Assembly: GCA_022510865.1 (NCBI GenBank)
Contig: JAFLSQ010000003.1
Location: forward strand, 46,042-110,041
Reading direction: 5' to 3'
Origin: Treponema sp.
GTDB lineage: Bacteria > Spirochaetota > Spirochaetia > Treponematales > Treponemataceae
DNA: 64,000 bases
The notes under the pieces are model-generated. The model made no database searches, had not been told where the DNA came from, and worked only from the letters and a program-made list of their open reading frames with translations. The translations under genes were made by a program, and so were the position numbers. This document shows positions 35,618 through 44,745 of the stretch, piece after piece. Position 1 is the stretch's first letter, and each line of letters begins with the position of its first letter.

Positions 35618-37456
35618 TCATCCCTCTGATTTTTGATTGTCCAGCGGAAGCCCTCCGCTGATTACCGCGCGGATTCGGCGCACGCCGGCAGACGAGCTTT
35701 GCTCTTTCTGAATTTTGAACTCGCCGATTTGCGCTGTGTGCTGCACGTGAGGGCCGCCGCACACTTCCTTGCTGAACCAGTCGTTCTGCGCATCCCGCCC
35801 GATTGTGTAGACTTTTACGTCCTCGCCGTATTTGTTTGTGAACAATGCGCGCGCCCCGGACTGCTTTGCCTTGTCCAGCGGCATCACTTCCATGGTGACG
35901 GGCAAATCCTCCTTGATTTTCTGGTTCACAATCTCCTCAACCCGCTGAATCTCATCCTTGGTCATGGGACGGTCAAAAGTGAAGTCAAACCGCATCCTCT
36001 CGTTATTGATGTTAGAGCCTTTCTGCGCCACCTGATTGCCAAGAACATCCACAAGAGCCTGCTGCAAAAGGTGCGTGGCAGTGTGATATTTTGTAGTCAC
36101 CTCGCTCTGCTCGGCAAGTCCGCCTTTGTTCACGCCCGCGTCCACAGTCTTGCTCGCCTCCTGATGCTTTCGCTCGGCATCCTTGAAGCCGTCAACATCA
36201 ACCGTAAAGCCGTGCTCCGCGCCAAGCTCCTGCGTAAGCTCCAGCGGATAGCCGTATGTCTCGTACAAATTATATGCCACTTTCCCGCTGATAATCTTTT
36301 TGGGATTTTTCATCAGATTGGGAAGCAGTTTCTGGAATTCAGCCTCGCCTTTCTTAAGCGTCTGGCGGAATTTTGCCTCCTCAGCGGTAAGCTCCCTGCA
36401 AACTTTCTCACGGTTCTGCTCCAGCTCAGGATAGGCATCCTTGAAATTCTCGATTACTGTAACGGCAATCTCCGCAAGAAAATCCCTCTCAATTCCAAGC
36501 TTCATTCCGTGGCGGACCGCCCTGCGGATAAGGCGGCGCAGAACATAGCCCGCGCCAACTCTGTCAGGAGTCACGCCGCGCTGATCGCCAAGAATGAACA
36601 CGGACGAGCGCGTATGATCAGCGATTATGCGCACTGATTTATCTTTCTCTTCCTCCGTGCCATATTTGTATCCGGAAAGACCTTCGATTGTCCTGATAAT
36701 CGGCTGGAAAATCTCTGTGAGATAAACGCTGTTTTTTCCCTGCAAAATGCAGTTCGTGCGCTCAAGGCCCATTCCGGTGTCAACGTTTTTCTTTTTAAGC
36801 GGAACAAGGGTTTTCTCATCCACACGATTGTACTGCATGAAGACGTTGTTCCAGATTTCCATCCAGTTCTCGCTGTCGGTCGCCTTGTTGCTTCCTTCCG
36901 GAGGCAGGCCATCGCCCACCCAGTAAAAAATCTCTGTGTCAGGACCGCACGGGCCTGTGGGACCGGCCGCCCACCAGTTGTCGCTTGCAGGAAGATACGC
37001 GATTTTATCCTCAGGCATTCCGTTGTCCTTCCAGAACTGGGCCGCCTCATCATCACGCGGAGCATTCTCATCGCCCGCAAAAACGGTCACAGAAATTTTC
37101 CGCGGGTCAAGGGCAAGCCAATCCTTGCCCGTAAGAAATTCGTAGGAATATGCGATTGACTCTTTCTTAAAATAATCGCCGAGCGACCAGTTGCCCAGCA
37201 TCTCAAAACAAGTAAGGTGCGACGGATCGCCAACCTCATCAATATCCCCGGTGCGGATGCACTTCTGATAATCCGTCAGACGATTTCCAGACGGATGCGG
37301 CTCGCCAAGCAGGTACGGCACCAGCGGATGCATTCCCGCCATCGTGAACAAAACAGAAGGGTCATTCTCGGGAATCAGAGACTGCCCGGAAATCTCCACG
37401 TGATTCTTGCTTTTAAAAAAAGCGATGTATTTTGAGCGAAGTTCGTTAGCGTTCAT
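35618..37456 (-). CDS. alaS: Alanyl-tRNA synthetase, short form without C-Ala domain
   Basis: Charges tRNA-Ala. 612 residues against about 875 in most bacteria: class II catalytic domain (about 1-240), tRNA-recognition helices (to about 445) and the editing domain with zinc-site HTATHLL and CGGPHVQHTAQIGEF, ending after IRAVISGG. The C-terminal C-Ala (DHHA1-like) domain is missing, a feature also known in other spirochaetes. No Shine-Dalgarno; a strong promoter at 37465-37493 ends eight bases before the ATG, so translation should be leaderless. Confidence 0.97.
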   Translation of the reverse strand: MNANELRSKYIAFFKSKNHVEISGQSLIPENDPSVLFTMAGMHPLVPYLLGEPHPSGNRLTDYQKCIRTGDIDEVGDPSHLTCFEMLGNWSLGDYFKKESIAYSYEFLTGKDWLALDPRKISVTVFAGDENAPRDDEAAQFWKDNGMPEDKIAYLPASDNWWAAGPTGPCGPDTEIFYWVGDGLPPEGSNKATDSENWMEIWNNVFMQYNRVDEKTLVPLKKKNVDTGMGLERTNCILQGKNSVYLTEIFQPIIRTIEGLSGYKYGTEEEKDKSVRIIADHTRSSVFILGDQRGVTPDRVGAGYVLRRLIRRAVRHGMKLGIERDFLAEIAVTVIENFKDAYPELEQNREKVCRELTAEEAKFRQTLKKGEAEFQKLLPNLMKNPKKIISGKVAYNLYETYGYPLELTQELGAEHGFTVDVDGFKDAERKHQEASKTVDAGVNKGGLAEQSEVTTKYHTATHLLQQALVDVLGNQVAQKGSNINNERMRFDFTFDRPMTKDEIQRVEEIVNQKIKEDLPVTMEVMPLDKAKQSGARALFTNKYGEDVKVYTIGRDAQNDWFSKEVCGGPHVQHTAQIGEFKIQKEQSSSAGVRRIRAVISGGLPLDNQKSEG

Positions 37457-37464
37457 AGCGGGAT

Positions 37465-37493
37465 ATTATAGCGATTTTTCTATAATATGTCAT
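37465..37493 (-). promoter_or_regulatory. Leaderless promoter of alaS
   Basis: Minus strand: ATGACA (37488-37493), 17 bases, TATAAT (37465-37470), eight bases (ATCCCGCT), ATG. It fills the 40-base gap after the upstream gene. Confidence 0.7.
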
Positions 37494-37496
37494 CAG

Positions 37497-39068
37497 TTAT
37501 GCCTCACTATCGGTGCGGACGCTCATTGTGTATGATTTTCCTTCCGTGGAAAAACATTCGGTCGGGTTAATCACAACTGGCGTGAAAATTATGGTGTCGT
37601 AATCCGTAACCGATTTTTCTGCCGCAACGCCACGCACACTCTCCGTGACGATTTTTGTGCCGAAGAACAGCTCATAATACTCATTCAGATAAGGCATCTC
37701 GGAATCGGAGCGGAGCTGAATCACATAACTCTCGCCGATTTTTTGCAGCGAATAAATGCCGTCCTCCTGAATTCCGGAGGCGCGGAACGAATAGCGCAAT
37801 TTGTCAAATTTCATTGAGGCGGAGGAATCGGCAGAAATCCATCCGTCCTGATTTAAAAGCTGTTTCGTGTAATTCTCCAGCATGGCATCCTTGCGCTCTG
37901 TGTCAAAACTGGTCTGCTGGCTCATTTTTTTGTACTCGCCGTCCCACAAAGAATTCTCTTTTACAAGCAAGTTCACAGAATCGCGCAGGGAAATCCGGAT
38001 TTCATCAATATTCACAAGCGAAATATCAAAACGCCTTGTGAGGCTCATAATATCCGCATTGACCGCCGTAACATAAATTCCGTTACGGCGCAGCTTGCTG
38101 TCCTCCCACTCGTAGACTTCCTGAACGTCAGAGACCAGCTGGATTATCTCGCCGTTGGTGTAATCAAAAAACATATAGCGGATGTTTCCGTCTGAATTCG
38201 AGGTTTTGTACCACAATCCGCTTAAAAACGCCCCGAACGTCTCAACCGTGCCGTCCTGAACGCGGGAAAGCTCGTTCGCGGCAAGCCTTCCTGCGGGCAC
38301 GGTAATCTCGCGGGCAAGAGTGTAATGCTGCTCCTCAGGATTCCACCTGTATTCCTGCTGAATCTGGTTCTGGGAGAACGCGGCGCGGCCATCCGCTTCC
38401 TGATTGTCCGACTTGTAGACCCAGACAGAGAAACTCTCGCCTTTTGACAGTGCGCGCTCATAAGATTCGGAGCGTTCCACCTGCTGAATGAAAACCGTGC
38501 CATCACACGAGAAATTCCCGATTGAGACCATTGTGTCCTTTCCGTTGACGGTGGCGCATTGCAGAATCTCCATCATATAATTGCCGTCATTGTCCACACC
38601 CTGATAGACAAGCGCGTTCTTGTGCTCGCCGGTAACGTCCATCCCGCTGTATGAGAAAGTGCGCGTCCTTGTGAACGGCGTGGGGATTGCGGCAAGGCGG
38701 ATGTAATTCCCCGTCTCAAGATTCAGAACCGCCGGAACAATAAAAATGTTCAATGAGTCTGACCTGCGCACGACAATCACCTCGTCATCGTAGCCGTCAT
38801 TATTTATGTCAAGCGAGAGCGTGCTCAGAAGCGTCTCGCCCGCAAGAAGCGGCACGAAGGTCTCATATTTTTCTGAGCCAAGGCCGGAATACGTCCGCTC
38901 ATTATCATCTGATTCAGAGACCGAGCTTTTTGGCGTGATGATTCTGGCGCGTGTGAGCTGCTTTTCCGAATTTCCGCCAAAAAATCGGCGTGTCACAAAA
39001 AATCCTGCGCCCAAAATCAAAACTATAGAAAGAAATAAAAAAGAGAACGTGCGTAATTTCATACTCAT
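37497..39068 (-). CDS. Membrane-anchored extracytoplasmic protein, unknown function
   Basis: 523 residues (521 from a second ATG at 39062). One N-terminal hydrophobic segment (about 8-27) without a lipobox, then a beta-rich extracytoplasmic part. Near residues 87-98 it has DINNDGYDDEVIV, which resembles the calcium-binding FG-GAP/integrin-like repeat; a second such stretch (VYQGVDNDGNYMMEI) lies near 155-170. No full family match recognised. No Shine-Dalgarno; the promoter at 39074-39102 ends five bases before the first ATG. Confidence 0.78.
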   Translation of the reverse strand: MSMKLRTFSFLFLSIVLILGAGFFVTRRFFGGNSEKQLTRARIITPKSSVSESDDNERTYSGLGSEKYETFVPLLAGETLLSTLSLDINNDGYDDEVIVVRRSDSLNIFIVPAVLNLETGNYIRLAAIPTPFTRTRTFSYSGMDVTGEHKNALVYQGVDNDGNYMMEILQCATVNGKDTMVSIGNFSCDGTVFIQQVERSESYERALSKGESFSVWVYKSDNQEADGRAAFSQNQIQQEYRWNPEEQHYTLAREITVPAGRLAANELSRVQDGTVETFGAFLSGLWYKTSNSDGNIRYMFFDYTNGEIIQLVSDVQEVYEWEDSKLRRNGIYVTAVNADIMSLTRRFDISLVNIDEIRISLRDSVNLLVKENSLWDGEYKKMSQQTSFDTERKDAMLENYTKQLLNQDGWISADSSASMKFDKLRYSFRASGIQEDGIYSLQKIGESYVIQLRSDSEMPYLNEYYELFFGTKIVTESVRGVAAEKSVTDYDTIIFTPVVINPTECFSTEGKSYTMSVRTDSEA

Positions 39069-39073
39069 CTGAA

Positions 39074-39102
39074 AATATAATGATAAACGCGCTTTTTCTC
39101 AA
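39074..39102 (-). promoter_or_regulatory. Leaderless promoter of the anchored protein gene
   Basis: Minus strand: TTGAGA (39097-39102), 17 bases, TATATT (39074-39079), five bases, ATG at 39068. Confidence 0.6.
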
Positions 39103-39183
39103 GTTGGATGGACGACCTCAGCGCGGAATTCAAAGGCGGGATTTTTTTTGCACAGAACAGCAGGCAATCACAATCGCGATTAC

Positions 39184-39228
39184 TTTACCTAACACTTTGT
39201 TTGAATTATACTTGATAAATCAATCAAG
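39184..39228 (+). promoter_or_regulatory. Promoter and small inverted repeat ahead of ilvC
   Basis: TTTACC (39184-39189), 17 bases, TATACT (39207-39212). The inverted repeat CTTGAT/ATCAAG (39211-39216, 39223-39228) starts within the -10 and runs into a T6 tract; it could be an operator or a weak hairpin. AAGAGG precedes the ATG. Confidence 0.45.
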
Positions 39229-39247
39229 ATTTTTTAAGAGGATATAA

Positions 39248-40726
39248 ATGGCAAACAACTATTTCAACTCAATTCCGTGGCGCGAGGCGCGTCTTCAGCT
39301 GGGGCACTGCCGCTCGATGGCGAAAGAGGAATTCGCGGACGGCGTGGCGGCTCTCAAGGGCAAGAAAATCGTCATCGTCGGATGCGGCGCGCAGGGCTTG
39401 AACCAGGGCCTCTGCCTGCGCGACAGCGGGCTTGACGTGAGCTACGCGCTCCGGGCCGAGGCAATCGCGGAGAAAAGGCAGTCGTGGAAAAACGCGACCG
39501 AGAACGGCTTCAAAGTCGGCACTTACGACGAGCTGATTCCCACAGCCGACCTCGTGGGAAACCTCACGCCGGACAAGCAGCACTCCGCCGTCATCAGCGA
39601 GGTGATGAAGCGCATGAAAAAAGGCAGCGCGCTCTGGTACAGCCACGGCTTCAACATGATTGAGGAAGGGATGCAGATTCGCGACGACATCACCGTGGTC
39701 ATGTGCGCCCCAAAAGGACCTGGCACGGAAGTGTGGCACGAATTCCAGCGCGGATTCGGAGTGCCCGACCTCATCGCGGTGCACCCGGTGAACGACCCCG
39801 AGGGCAAGGGCTGGGCGTATGCCAAGGCTCTCGCCGTGGGCATGGGCGGAAGCAAGGCGGGCGTGCTTGAGTCGTCGTTCGTGGCGGAAGTGAAGTCCGA
39901 CCTGATGGGCGAGCAGACGATTCTCTGCGGAATGCTCCAGGCAGGAACGATTGTCTGCTTCGACAAGATGGTGGCGGACGGAATCGCGCCCGAGTACGCG
40001 ACGAAACTCCTCATGCACGGCTGGAACGTCATCAGCGAGGCTCTCAAATGGGGCGGCATCACGGGCATGATGGACCGCCTCTCGAATCCCGCGAAAATCC
40101 GCGCGAACGCGCTCTCAAAAGAAATCAAGACGCTGCTCGCCCCGCTCTATCAGAAGCACATGGACGACATCATCAGCGGCAAATTCAGCGCGACGATGAT
40201 GGAAGACTGGAAGGCCGGCGACAAGGATTTGCTCGCATGGCGCGAGGAGACCGGACGGCTCGCGTTCGAGAAGACCGACGAGGCGAAGGACGAGATTTCC
40301 GAGCAGGAATATTTTGACAAGGGAATCCTGATGGTGGCGATGGTCAAGGCGGGCTGCGAGCTTGCGTTCGAAACGATGGTGGACGCCGGAATCAAAGAAG
40401 AGAGCGCGTACTACGAGAGCCTTCACGAAGTTCCGCTCATCGCGAACCTCATTGACCGCAAGCGGCTCTACGAGATGAACCGCGTCATCAGCGACACCGC
40501 CGAGTACGGCTGCTACTTGTTCGCGCGAGTGGCCGCCCCGATGATGGCGAAAGACCTGATGCCAAAACTCACAACCGAAGTCATCGGCAAGGGCCTCTCT
40601 GTGAAGGACAACGCCGTGAGCAACGCCGAGCTTGTCGCCGTGAACGCCGAAATCCGCAACCACCCGATTGAGGTGGTGGGAAGGAAACTCCGCGCGTACA
40701 TGACCGCGATGAAGCCTGTGGTGTGA
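39248..40726 (+). CDS. ilvC: Ketol-acid reductoisomerase, class II (long form)
   Basis: NADPH-dependent step of valine, leucine and isoleucine synthesis, acting on the acetolactate made by IlvB. 492 residues, the long class II type known from E. coli and plants. N-terminal Rossmann motif [50 protein letters not shown]; then two knotted helical domains with [10 protein letters not shown] and the metal-binding acids. Its DNA is strikingly GC-rich (43 of 60 bases in the line from 39781), unlike hisG or tyrS, which points to acquisition or unusually strong codon selection. Own terminator downstream. Confidence 0.97.
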   Translation: MANNYFNSIPWREARLQLGHCRSMAKEEFADGVAALKGKKIVIVGCGAQGLNQGLCLRDSGLDVSYALRAEAIAEKRQSWKNATENGFKVGTYDELIPTADLVGNLTPDKQHSAVISEVMKRMKKGSALWYSHGFNMIEEGMQIRDDITVVMCAPKGPGTEVWHEFQRGFGVPDLIAVHPVNDPEGKGWAYAKALAVGMGGSKAGVLESSFVAEVKSDLMGEQTILCGMLQAGTIVCFDKMVADGIAPEYATKLLMHGWNVISEALKWGGITGMMDRLSNPAKIRANALSKEIKTLLAPLYQKHMDDIISGKFSATMMEDWKAGDKDLLAWREETGRLAFEKTDEAKDEISEQEYFDKGILMVAMVKAGCELAFETMVDAGIKEESAYYESLHEVPLIANLIDRKRLYEMNRVISDTAEYGCYLFARVAAPMMAKDLMPKLTTEVIGKGLSVKDNAVSNAELVAVNAEIRNHPIEVVGRKLRAYMTAMKPVV

Positions 40727-40748
40727 TAAGCAAAGTATAAGACAAGCA

Positions 40749-40774
40749 AAGCCGTGCCGAAGGCACGGCTTTTT
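40749..40774 (+). terminator. Terminator of ilvC
   Basis: AAGCCGTGCC (40749-40758), loop GAA, GGCACGGCTT (40762-40771), then TTT. Ten-base stem. Confidence 0.92.
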
Positions 40775-40816
40775 CATTATGAGAAGTCTTGAAAGCGATT
40801 GTCTTTATGCACCCCG

Positions 40817-41980
40817 CTACTCCTCCATAAGCGTGACAGTGCCGGTGCGCTCGTATTCGTCCTTGAGCGTGAGCCACAACTCTGTCTGACGAGCGATGTA
40901 CTCGTCCACGTTCTCTGGTGTGATGAGCTGCCCAAAATCGTCCATGCCGCCAAAGTCCGCGGCGGTGGCGCTCTCGCTTACTCTTTCGTCTGTGCCGAAC
41001 ATGATGTTTGCCATGCGGTCGCCGATGAAATAGAAATAGTGACCGCCGTTCAAAAAGTTGTAGGGATTCATGCTCACGGCGTTGATGCCGCTGAAATTCC
41101 AGAACGGCTGTACCTCGGCAATGGCACGGAAGTAGTCCCAGAACTGAGGCGACTTGTACATATACAGCTCGGAAACGAACGTTGGCGCGAGCACCACGGT
41201 GAGCGTTATGCCGCGCTCATCGCACTTCGCTTTGATTCGCCTGAGCGCGGCGATGTTGTCATCGCAGGCGGGAAGCCTTTGCTCCATGCGGAAGAGGTTT
41301 TCAATCGCCGTGTCATAGTCCGTCCAATAGGAGAGGACTTCTTTTTTGAATGCGGCAGTGTCTGATTTGATTCTATTCTGATTGTATCGGTCATACGCGA
41401 TACTTCGGCTTCCTTGTGGCGACAGCTCGTATATATTTGTGCCGTCATCGCCTTTCGGAATGCGACGGGAACTGATTATCAGACTCGCGTTCAAGAATAC
41501 TTTGGGAAAGACTTTTGCGCGGTAGTACAGGGCGGCAATCGGATTTTTCTGCATCGCGGGCGGCAAAAAATCTTTGCGCTTGTATTCCTGCACCTCGTGC
41601 ACGGACAGATGCAGGACGATTTCCTTTACGGACGTTTTCTTTTCACGCAGAAGAAAGTCAATGAAATGCTCGTAGTCGTAAAAATTACCGCTGTTACTCC
41701 AGTAGTTGAAGAATTTTTGCCCTGTAAGCTCGCTGAGCGTCTCCGCATGGAGCGCACCGCCTTTAGACCCCGCGAATATAAAAGAGTCGAATTCATCGGC
41801 GTGGGCTTTCAGAAAATCTGCCTTTTTCTCCCTAAGATAGTCATCTTCGTACATATTAAAAACGCCAACGCGCGTCGGTGCCGCAAACACCCATGCAATG
41901 GCGAACAGCAGCCCTAGCGCACCGATATATGCAAGGCACATCATCAGTGCCCATGTCTTTGCTTTCATATTTACTTTCAC
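40817..41980 (-). CDS. SGNH-like membrane-anchored partner of the MBOAT acyltransferase
   Basis: 387 residues (383 from MKAKTW): one N-terminal membrane helix (about 10-33) and an extracytoplasmic domain. FIFAGSKGGALHAETLSEL resembles block I of the DltD/AlgJ-like SGNH fold, with Ser followed by Lys; NGGHYFYFIGDRMANIMFG near residue 310 holds the expected late His. Such proteins accompany MBOAT acyltransferases and move the acyl group onto a surface polymer. It starts 15 bases after the MBOAT gene ends, with AGGAG upstream, so the two form an operon. Acceptor and acyl group cannot be read. GC-rich like its neighbours. Confidence 0.75.
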   Translation of the reverse strand: MKVNMKAKTWALMMCLAYIGALGLLFAIAWVFAAPTRVGVFNMYEDDYLREKKADFLKAHADEFDSFIFAGSKGGALHAETLSELTGQKFFNYWSNSGNFYDYEHFIDFLLREKKTSVKEIVLHLSVHEVQEYKRKDFLPPAMQKNPIAALYYRAKVFPKVFLNASLIISSRRIPKGDDGTNIYELSPQGSRSIAYDRYNQNRIKSDTAAFKKEVLSYWTDYDTAIENLFRMEQRLPACDDNIAALRRIKAKCDERGITLTVVLAPTFVSELYMYKSPQFWDYFRAIAEVQPFWNFSGINAVSMNPYNFLNGGHYFYFIGDRMANIMFGTDERVSESATAADFGGMDDFGQLITPENVDEYIARQTELWLTLKDEYERTGTVTLMEE

Positions 41981-41995
41981 TCCTTTTTTACAATC

Positions 41996-43393
41996 CTAGA
42001 ACTGGAAATACAGGAACGACTGCCCGCTTCCGATGTACGCCACCGCAAGACCTGCCGCAAGCGCGACGGGAACGAGGCTTGCCCATCCCGGCTTGAAGCG
42101 GTCGGCAAGCGTCCTTGTGGTGGGCATGAACAGCGCGATGAACGTGCCCGCGCAGAACCGCACAACCATAGCCGGTGAAAGCCCGAGCCCGAAGCCGGTA
42201 AAAACAATCGGCGTGAAAGTCACAAGGCTCTTGAGCACTACCGCTGCCTGCGAGAACGAGCTGGACACGAACAGAATGCGCATGAGCACAATTCCGATTA
42301 AGGTCAGAATGTGCGCGAGCCATGCGGGGAGCGAAAGCCCTTTCCGCTTCATTGCGCTTGCCACGCACACGAGCGCGCCGTTCAGCAGTCCCCACACCAC
42401 GAACGTCCACCCTGCGCCGTGCCAGAAGCCGCTCACGAGGAACGTCGCCATTGTCGCCACATAATACGAGCGCAGGTGACTGCCCTTGCGATAAATCGGG
42501 CGGAACACATAACTCCCGAGGAAGCGCGAGAGCGTGATGTGCCACCGCTGCCAGTAGTCCTGGAAGTTCCGAGCCTTATAGGGCGAGTTGAAGTTCTCGG
42601 GAATGCGCACGTTGAACATCATCCCTATGCCGATTGCCATGTCCGCGTAGCCAGAAAGGTCAAAGTAGTACGACACCGTGTACTCCGCCGAGTACCACCA
42701 CGCCACGGCCGCCGAGACGGGAGCGGACACCACATCAAAGAAACTCTGCGCATTTCTGGTCATAGCATCGGCAAGCAGGAGTTTTTTTGCAAAGCCGAGC
42801 GTGAACACGAAGATTCCGCGCGCCACGTTGTTCCAGTCAAGCCGCCAGTTCGCCCGCTCCTCAAACTGCGGCACCATCTCCGCATGATGCACAATCGGCC
42901 CCACGATGAGCTGCGGAAAGAACGTAATGAACAGAAGATAGTCAAGGAAGCGGTATGATGAGGTGAGTCCATGCCATGAATCCGCAAGGTAGGCGATGAG
43001 CTGGAACGTGAAGAACGATATGCCGATTGGCAGCACGATTTTCATGAGCGGCACCGCCGCCCCAGTGAGCGCGTTCCAGTTCGCGATGAAAAAGTCCGTG
43101 TACTTGTAATAGCCGAGCAATGCTACGTTCAGCAGCACCCCAAAAACGAGCAGGGCTTTCTTTCCTCGGCCGGCAGCCATTGCGGAAAGCCCGCGCCCAA
43201 TAAGGAAATTCACGCCCACGCTCGCCATGAAAATCAGAACGAACCCCGGGCTTCCGATTGCGTAGAACAAGAACGATGATGCCACCAGAAACCATTTTGC
43301 CGCTGTATGCAGCCCCGCGCGGTGAAGCAGAAAATATCCCGCCAGAACAAGCGGCAGGAACACAAACACAAATCCAACAGAAGAAAATACCAT
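41996..43393 (-). CDS. MBOAT-family membrane acyltransferase (AlgI/DltB type)
   Basis: 465 residues from MVFSSVGFVFVFLPLVLAGY, with about 11 hydrophobic helices. Diagnostic pieces are LPIGISFFTFQLIAYLADSW, FITFFPQLIVGPIVHH, the FNSPYKARNFQDYWQRWHITLSRFL block and VSGFWHGAGWTFVVWGLLNG with the catalytic His. Transfers an acyl (commonly acetyl) group across the membrane to an exported glycan or polymer. AGAGGGC precedes the ATG at 43393. The leader contains a GCCCGCA/TGCGGGC hairpin. Coupled to the SGNH-like gene downstream. Its DNA is also high in GC (42 of 60 bases from 42361). Confidence 0.95.
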   Translation of the reverse strand: MVFSSVGFVFVFLPLVLAGYFLLHRAGLHTAAKWFLVASSFLFYAIGSPGFVLIFMASVGVNFLIGRGLSAMAAGRGKKALLVFGVLLNVALLGYYKYTDFFIANWNALTGAAVPLMKIVLPIGISFFTFQLIAYLADSWHGLTSSYRFLDYLLFITFFPQLIVGPIVHHAEMVPQFEERANWRLDWNNVARGIFVFTLGFAKKLLLADAMTRNAQSFFDVVSAPVSAAVAWWYSAEYTVSYYFDLSGYADMAIGIGMMFNVRIPENFNSPYKARNFQDYWQRWHITLSRFLGSYVFRPIYRKGSHLRSYYVATMATFLVSGFWHGAGWTFVVWGLLNGALVCVASAMKRKGLSLPAWLAHILTLIGIVLMRILFVSSSFSQAAVVLKSLVTFTPIVFTGFGLGLSPAMVVRFCAGTFIALFMPTTRTLADRFKPGWASLVPVALAAGLAVAYIGSGQSFLYFQF

Positions 43394-43416
43394 AATGCCC
43401 TCTGAAAAATAATATG

Positions 43417-43434
43417 CGCCCGCAGATGCGGGCA
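43417..43434 (-). other. Hairpin in the MBOAT gene leader
   Basis: GCCCGCA and TGCGGGC pair across a two-base loop, about 25 bases before the MBOAT start. On the minus strand it is followed within ten bases by TATTATTTTT, so it may act as a partial terminator for the gene at 43452. Confidence 0.4.
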
Positions 43435-43451
43435 TCCCAAAGACCGGGAAA

Positions 43452-44168
43452 CTATTTCCCCGATGAACGCCTTGTCACAGTGTCGTTCATCTCCCTGATG
43501 TTCGCGGACACCGCGTCCACAAACTCCGCGTAGCCATCCATTGCCGCCACTATGTTCAGGTACGGCACGATGTTGTCGTTTATCAGCGAGACAATCGGCT
43601 TTCTGAGCGATGATGCCGACTCTCCTTTGCCCGCCTTGGCCTTGATGTAGCCATCATGCGCCGCCGTAAAGGAATCCTGCGCCTTACGCAGCCCCGCAAT
43701 CAACTCCGCCACTCCGGAAAGAGCTTCTATACTAGAAGCAAGCCGTTCCGCGCCCAAATCCTCAAGCAGGGATTCGGTCAGGGCCGTCTGCTCCGCATAG
43801 CCCTTGGATGCCATGCTCCGCCCGTACTTGTTCAGCACAGCGCAAACCGCCTGACCTGCCGCTTTAACATCCGCAAACGGACTTGCCGTGTACCCGGTGG
43901 ACAGGGTGAACAAATCACGCGTCACCTCGTCCCGGACGGAATCGCTCCCCTCCAAAGTGGAAAGCACCGCGTCCTGCTTGATTGCCGTGGTGTTACGCGC
44001 GCTCAAATCATGCAGCTGCGCAAACTGCGATTTTAGCACGGCATCTTTTGCCACCACTGTGCCACCGTCACCGCAAGCCAGATTGTACTCACGCTCCAAA
44101 GCGTCGGACAGAGCGTCCAACTCCGTCACACGCACGGATTTGCTGCTAAGCTTCTCAACTTTTGCCAT
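43452..44168 (-). CDS. Helical protein of unknown function
   Basis: 238 residues from MAKVEKLSSKSVRVTELDAL, almost entirely predicted helix, with no signal peptide or membrane segment. I do not recognise the family with confidence; it recalls DUF6261-type proteins found in gut bacteria (a DUF label used from memory, low confidence). AAGGAGAAC precedes the ATG at 44168. It lies upstream of the MBOAT pair on the same strand and downstream of a very long leader that begins at the promoter 44746-44774 and holds the 40-bp repeats and the C tract. Confidence 0.75.
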   Translation of the reverse strand: MAKVEKLSSKSVRVTELDALSDALEREYNLACGDGGTVVAKDAVLKSQFAQLHDLSARNTTAIKQDAVLSTLEGSDSVRDEVTRDLFTLSTGYTASPFADVKAAGQAVCAVLNKYGRSMASKGYAEQTALTESLLEDLGAERLASSIEALSGVAELIAGLRKAQDSFTAAHDGYIKAKAGKGESASSLRKPIVSLINDNIVPYLNIVAAMDGYAEFVDAVSANIREMNDTVTRRSSGK

Positions 44169-44238
44169 AAAAGTTCTCCTTTTCTTATGATTTTTATCTT
44201 GATTGACCAGAATGAATGTGCGCAAAACATGAAAATGT

Positions 44239-44524
44239 GCCAGGAAAGCGCAGCGCAGATGCGGAAAGCCCGGGAACGCCTTGGGGATGGTTCACGCAAA
44301 CGCGGGAAAGCCGGAACCGCGCCGGCGGAGCATTGCGCGCACGCGCGAGCACAGGAATCGCCCCTGTAAGGCATAACGCACACGCCAAAGGCATAAATAC
44401 GCCCAAGGAAAGCGACGCGCACCCGCGAAATGCCAAAAAACACGCCGGGAAAGCATTGCGCAGGCGCGGAAACTCCAAAAACGCGCCGGAAAAACATCAC
44501 ACGGACGCGCGAAGCCAGGAAATG
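44239..44524. repeat. Seven degenerate tandem repeats of 39-43 bp
   Basis: Units start at 44239, 44278, 44321, 44360, 44401, 44444 and 44485. Shared frame on the plus strand: GCC, then roughly GGAAAGCATTGCGCA, ACGCG, a purine-rich patch and AAACGC. Unit lengths (39, 43, 39, 41, 43, 41) are mostly not multiples of three, so they are not kept as a protein repeat. Copies are too diverged for a CRISPR. Located in the leader of the helical-protein gene. Confidence 0.7.
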
Positions 44525-44595
44525 ATGAAAAGAGGAAGTCTGAACTGTATTTTCTGTGATTTTTATGCGGCCGATGTGATTGCGGCCAAAAAACA

Positions 44596-44739
44596 CTATA
44601 CGCCCGTGGGGGGGGGCACTAATCTGAGTTTGCTTGAGGTCACGTCATCACTCTGCATGAGCAAGAACGTAGAAGAAAGGCGGCAGAGTGTCAGGTCGTC
44701 CGGGAAATAATCCCGGTTTCCTGTACACTTTGGTAACAT
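44596..44739 (-). CDS. Possible leaderless 47-codon ORF containing a C9 tract
   Basis: An ATG lies six bases after the -10 TACAAT of the promoter at 44746-44774, the same geometry as other leaderless genes here. The frame MLPKCTGNRDYFPDDLTLC... runs 47 codons, reads the nine-C tract (44608-44616) as Pro-Pro-Pro and stops at TAG (44598-44596). One extra C would join it to the open frame that continues across the seven repeats to 44126, giving about 204 residues. No homology is recognised and the downstream frame has unnatural-looking composition, so this may be a leader peptide or no gene at all. Confidence 0.3.
   Translation of the reverse strand: MLPKCTGNRDYFPDDLTLCRLSSTFLLMQSDDVTSSKLRLVPPPTGV
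44608..44616 (+). repeat. Homopolymer G9 tract
   Basis: Nine consecutive G (nine C in the transcript from 44746). Long enough to slip during replication; poly-G tracts control some treponemal outer-membrane protein genes. Confidence 0.9.
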
Positions 44740-44745
44740 AATGTC

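Noticed and set aside
35633..36637. 334-codon plus-strand open frame
   Set aside because: Antisense of alaS, whose motifs are intact.
39211..39236. Attenuator hairpin in the ilvC leader
   Set aside because: Six-pair stem with only two G-C pairs is too weak, and no leader peptide is evident; kept only as a possible operator.
39269..40018. Long minus-strand frames within ilvC (249, 220 and 201 codons)
   Set aside because: High GC content removes stop codons from all frames; ilvC is certain on the plus strand.
44239..44524. Considered as a CRISPR array
   Set aside because: Units are all diverged, with no fixed repeat alternating with unique spacers, and no cas genes in the window.
44216..44710. 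164-codon plus-strand open frame over the 40-bp repeats
   Set aside because: No promoter or ribosome site, low-complexity Arg/Ala/Lys-rich translation, repeat lengths not in frame.
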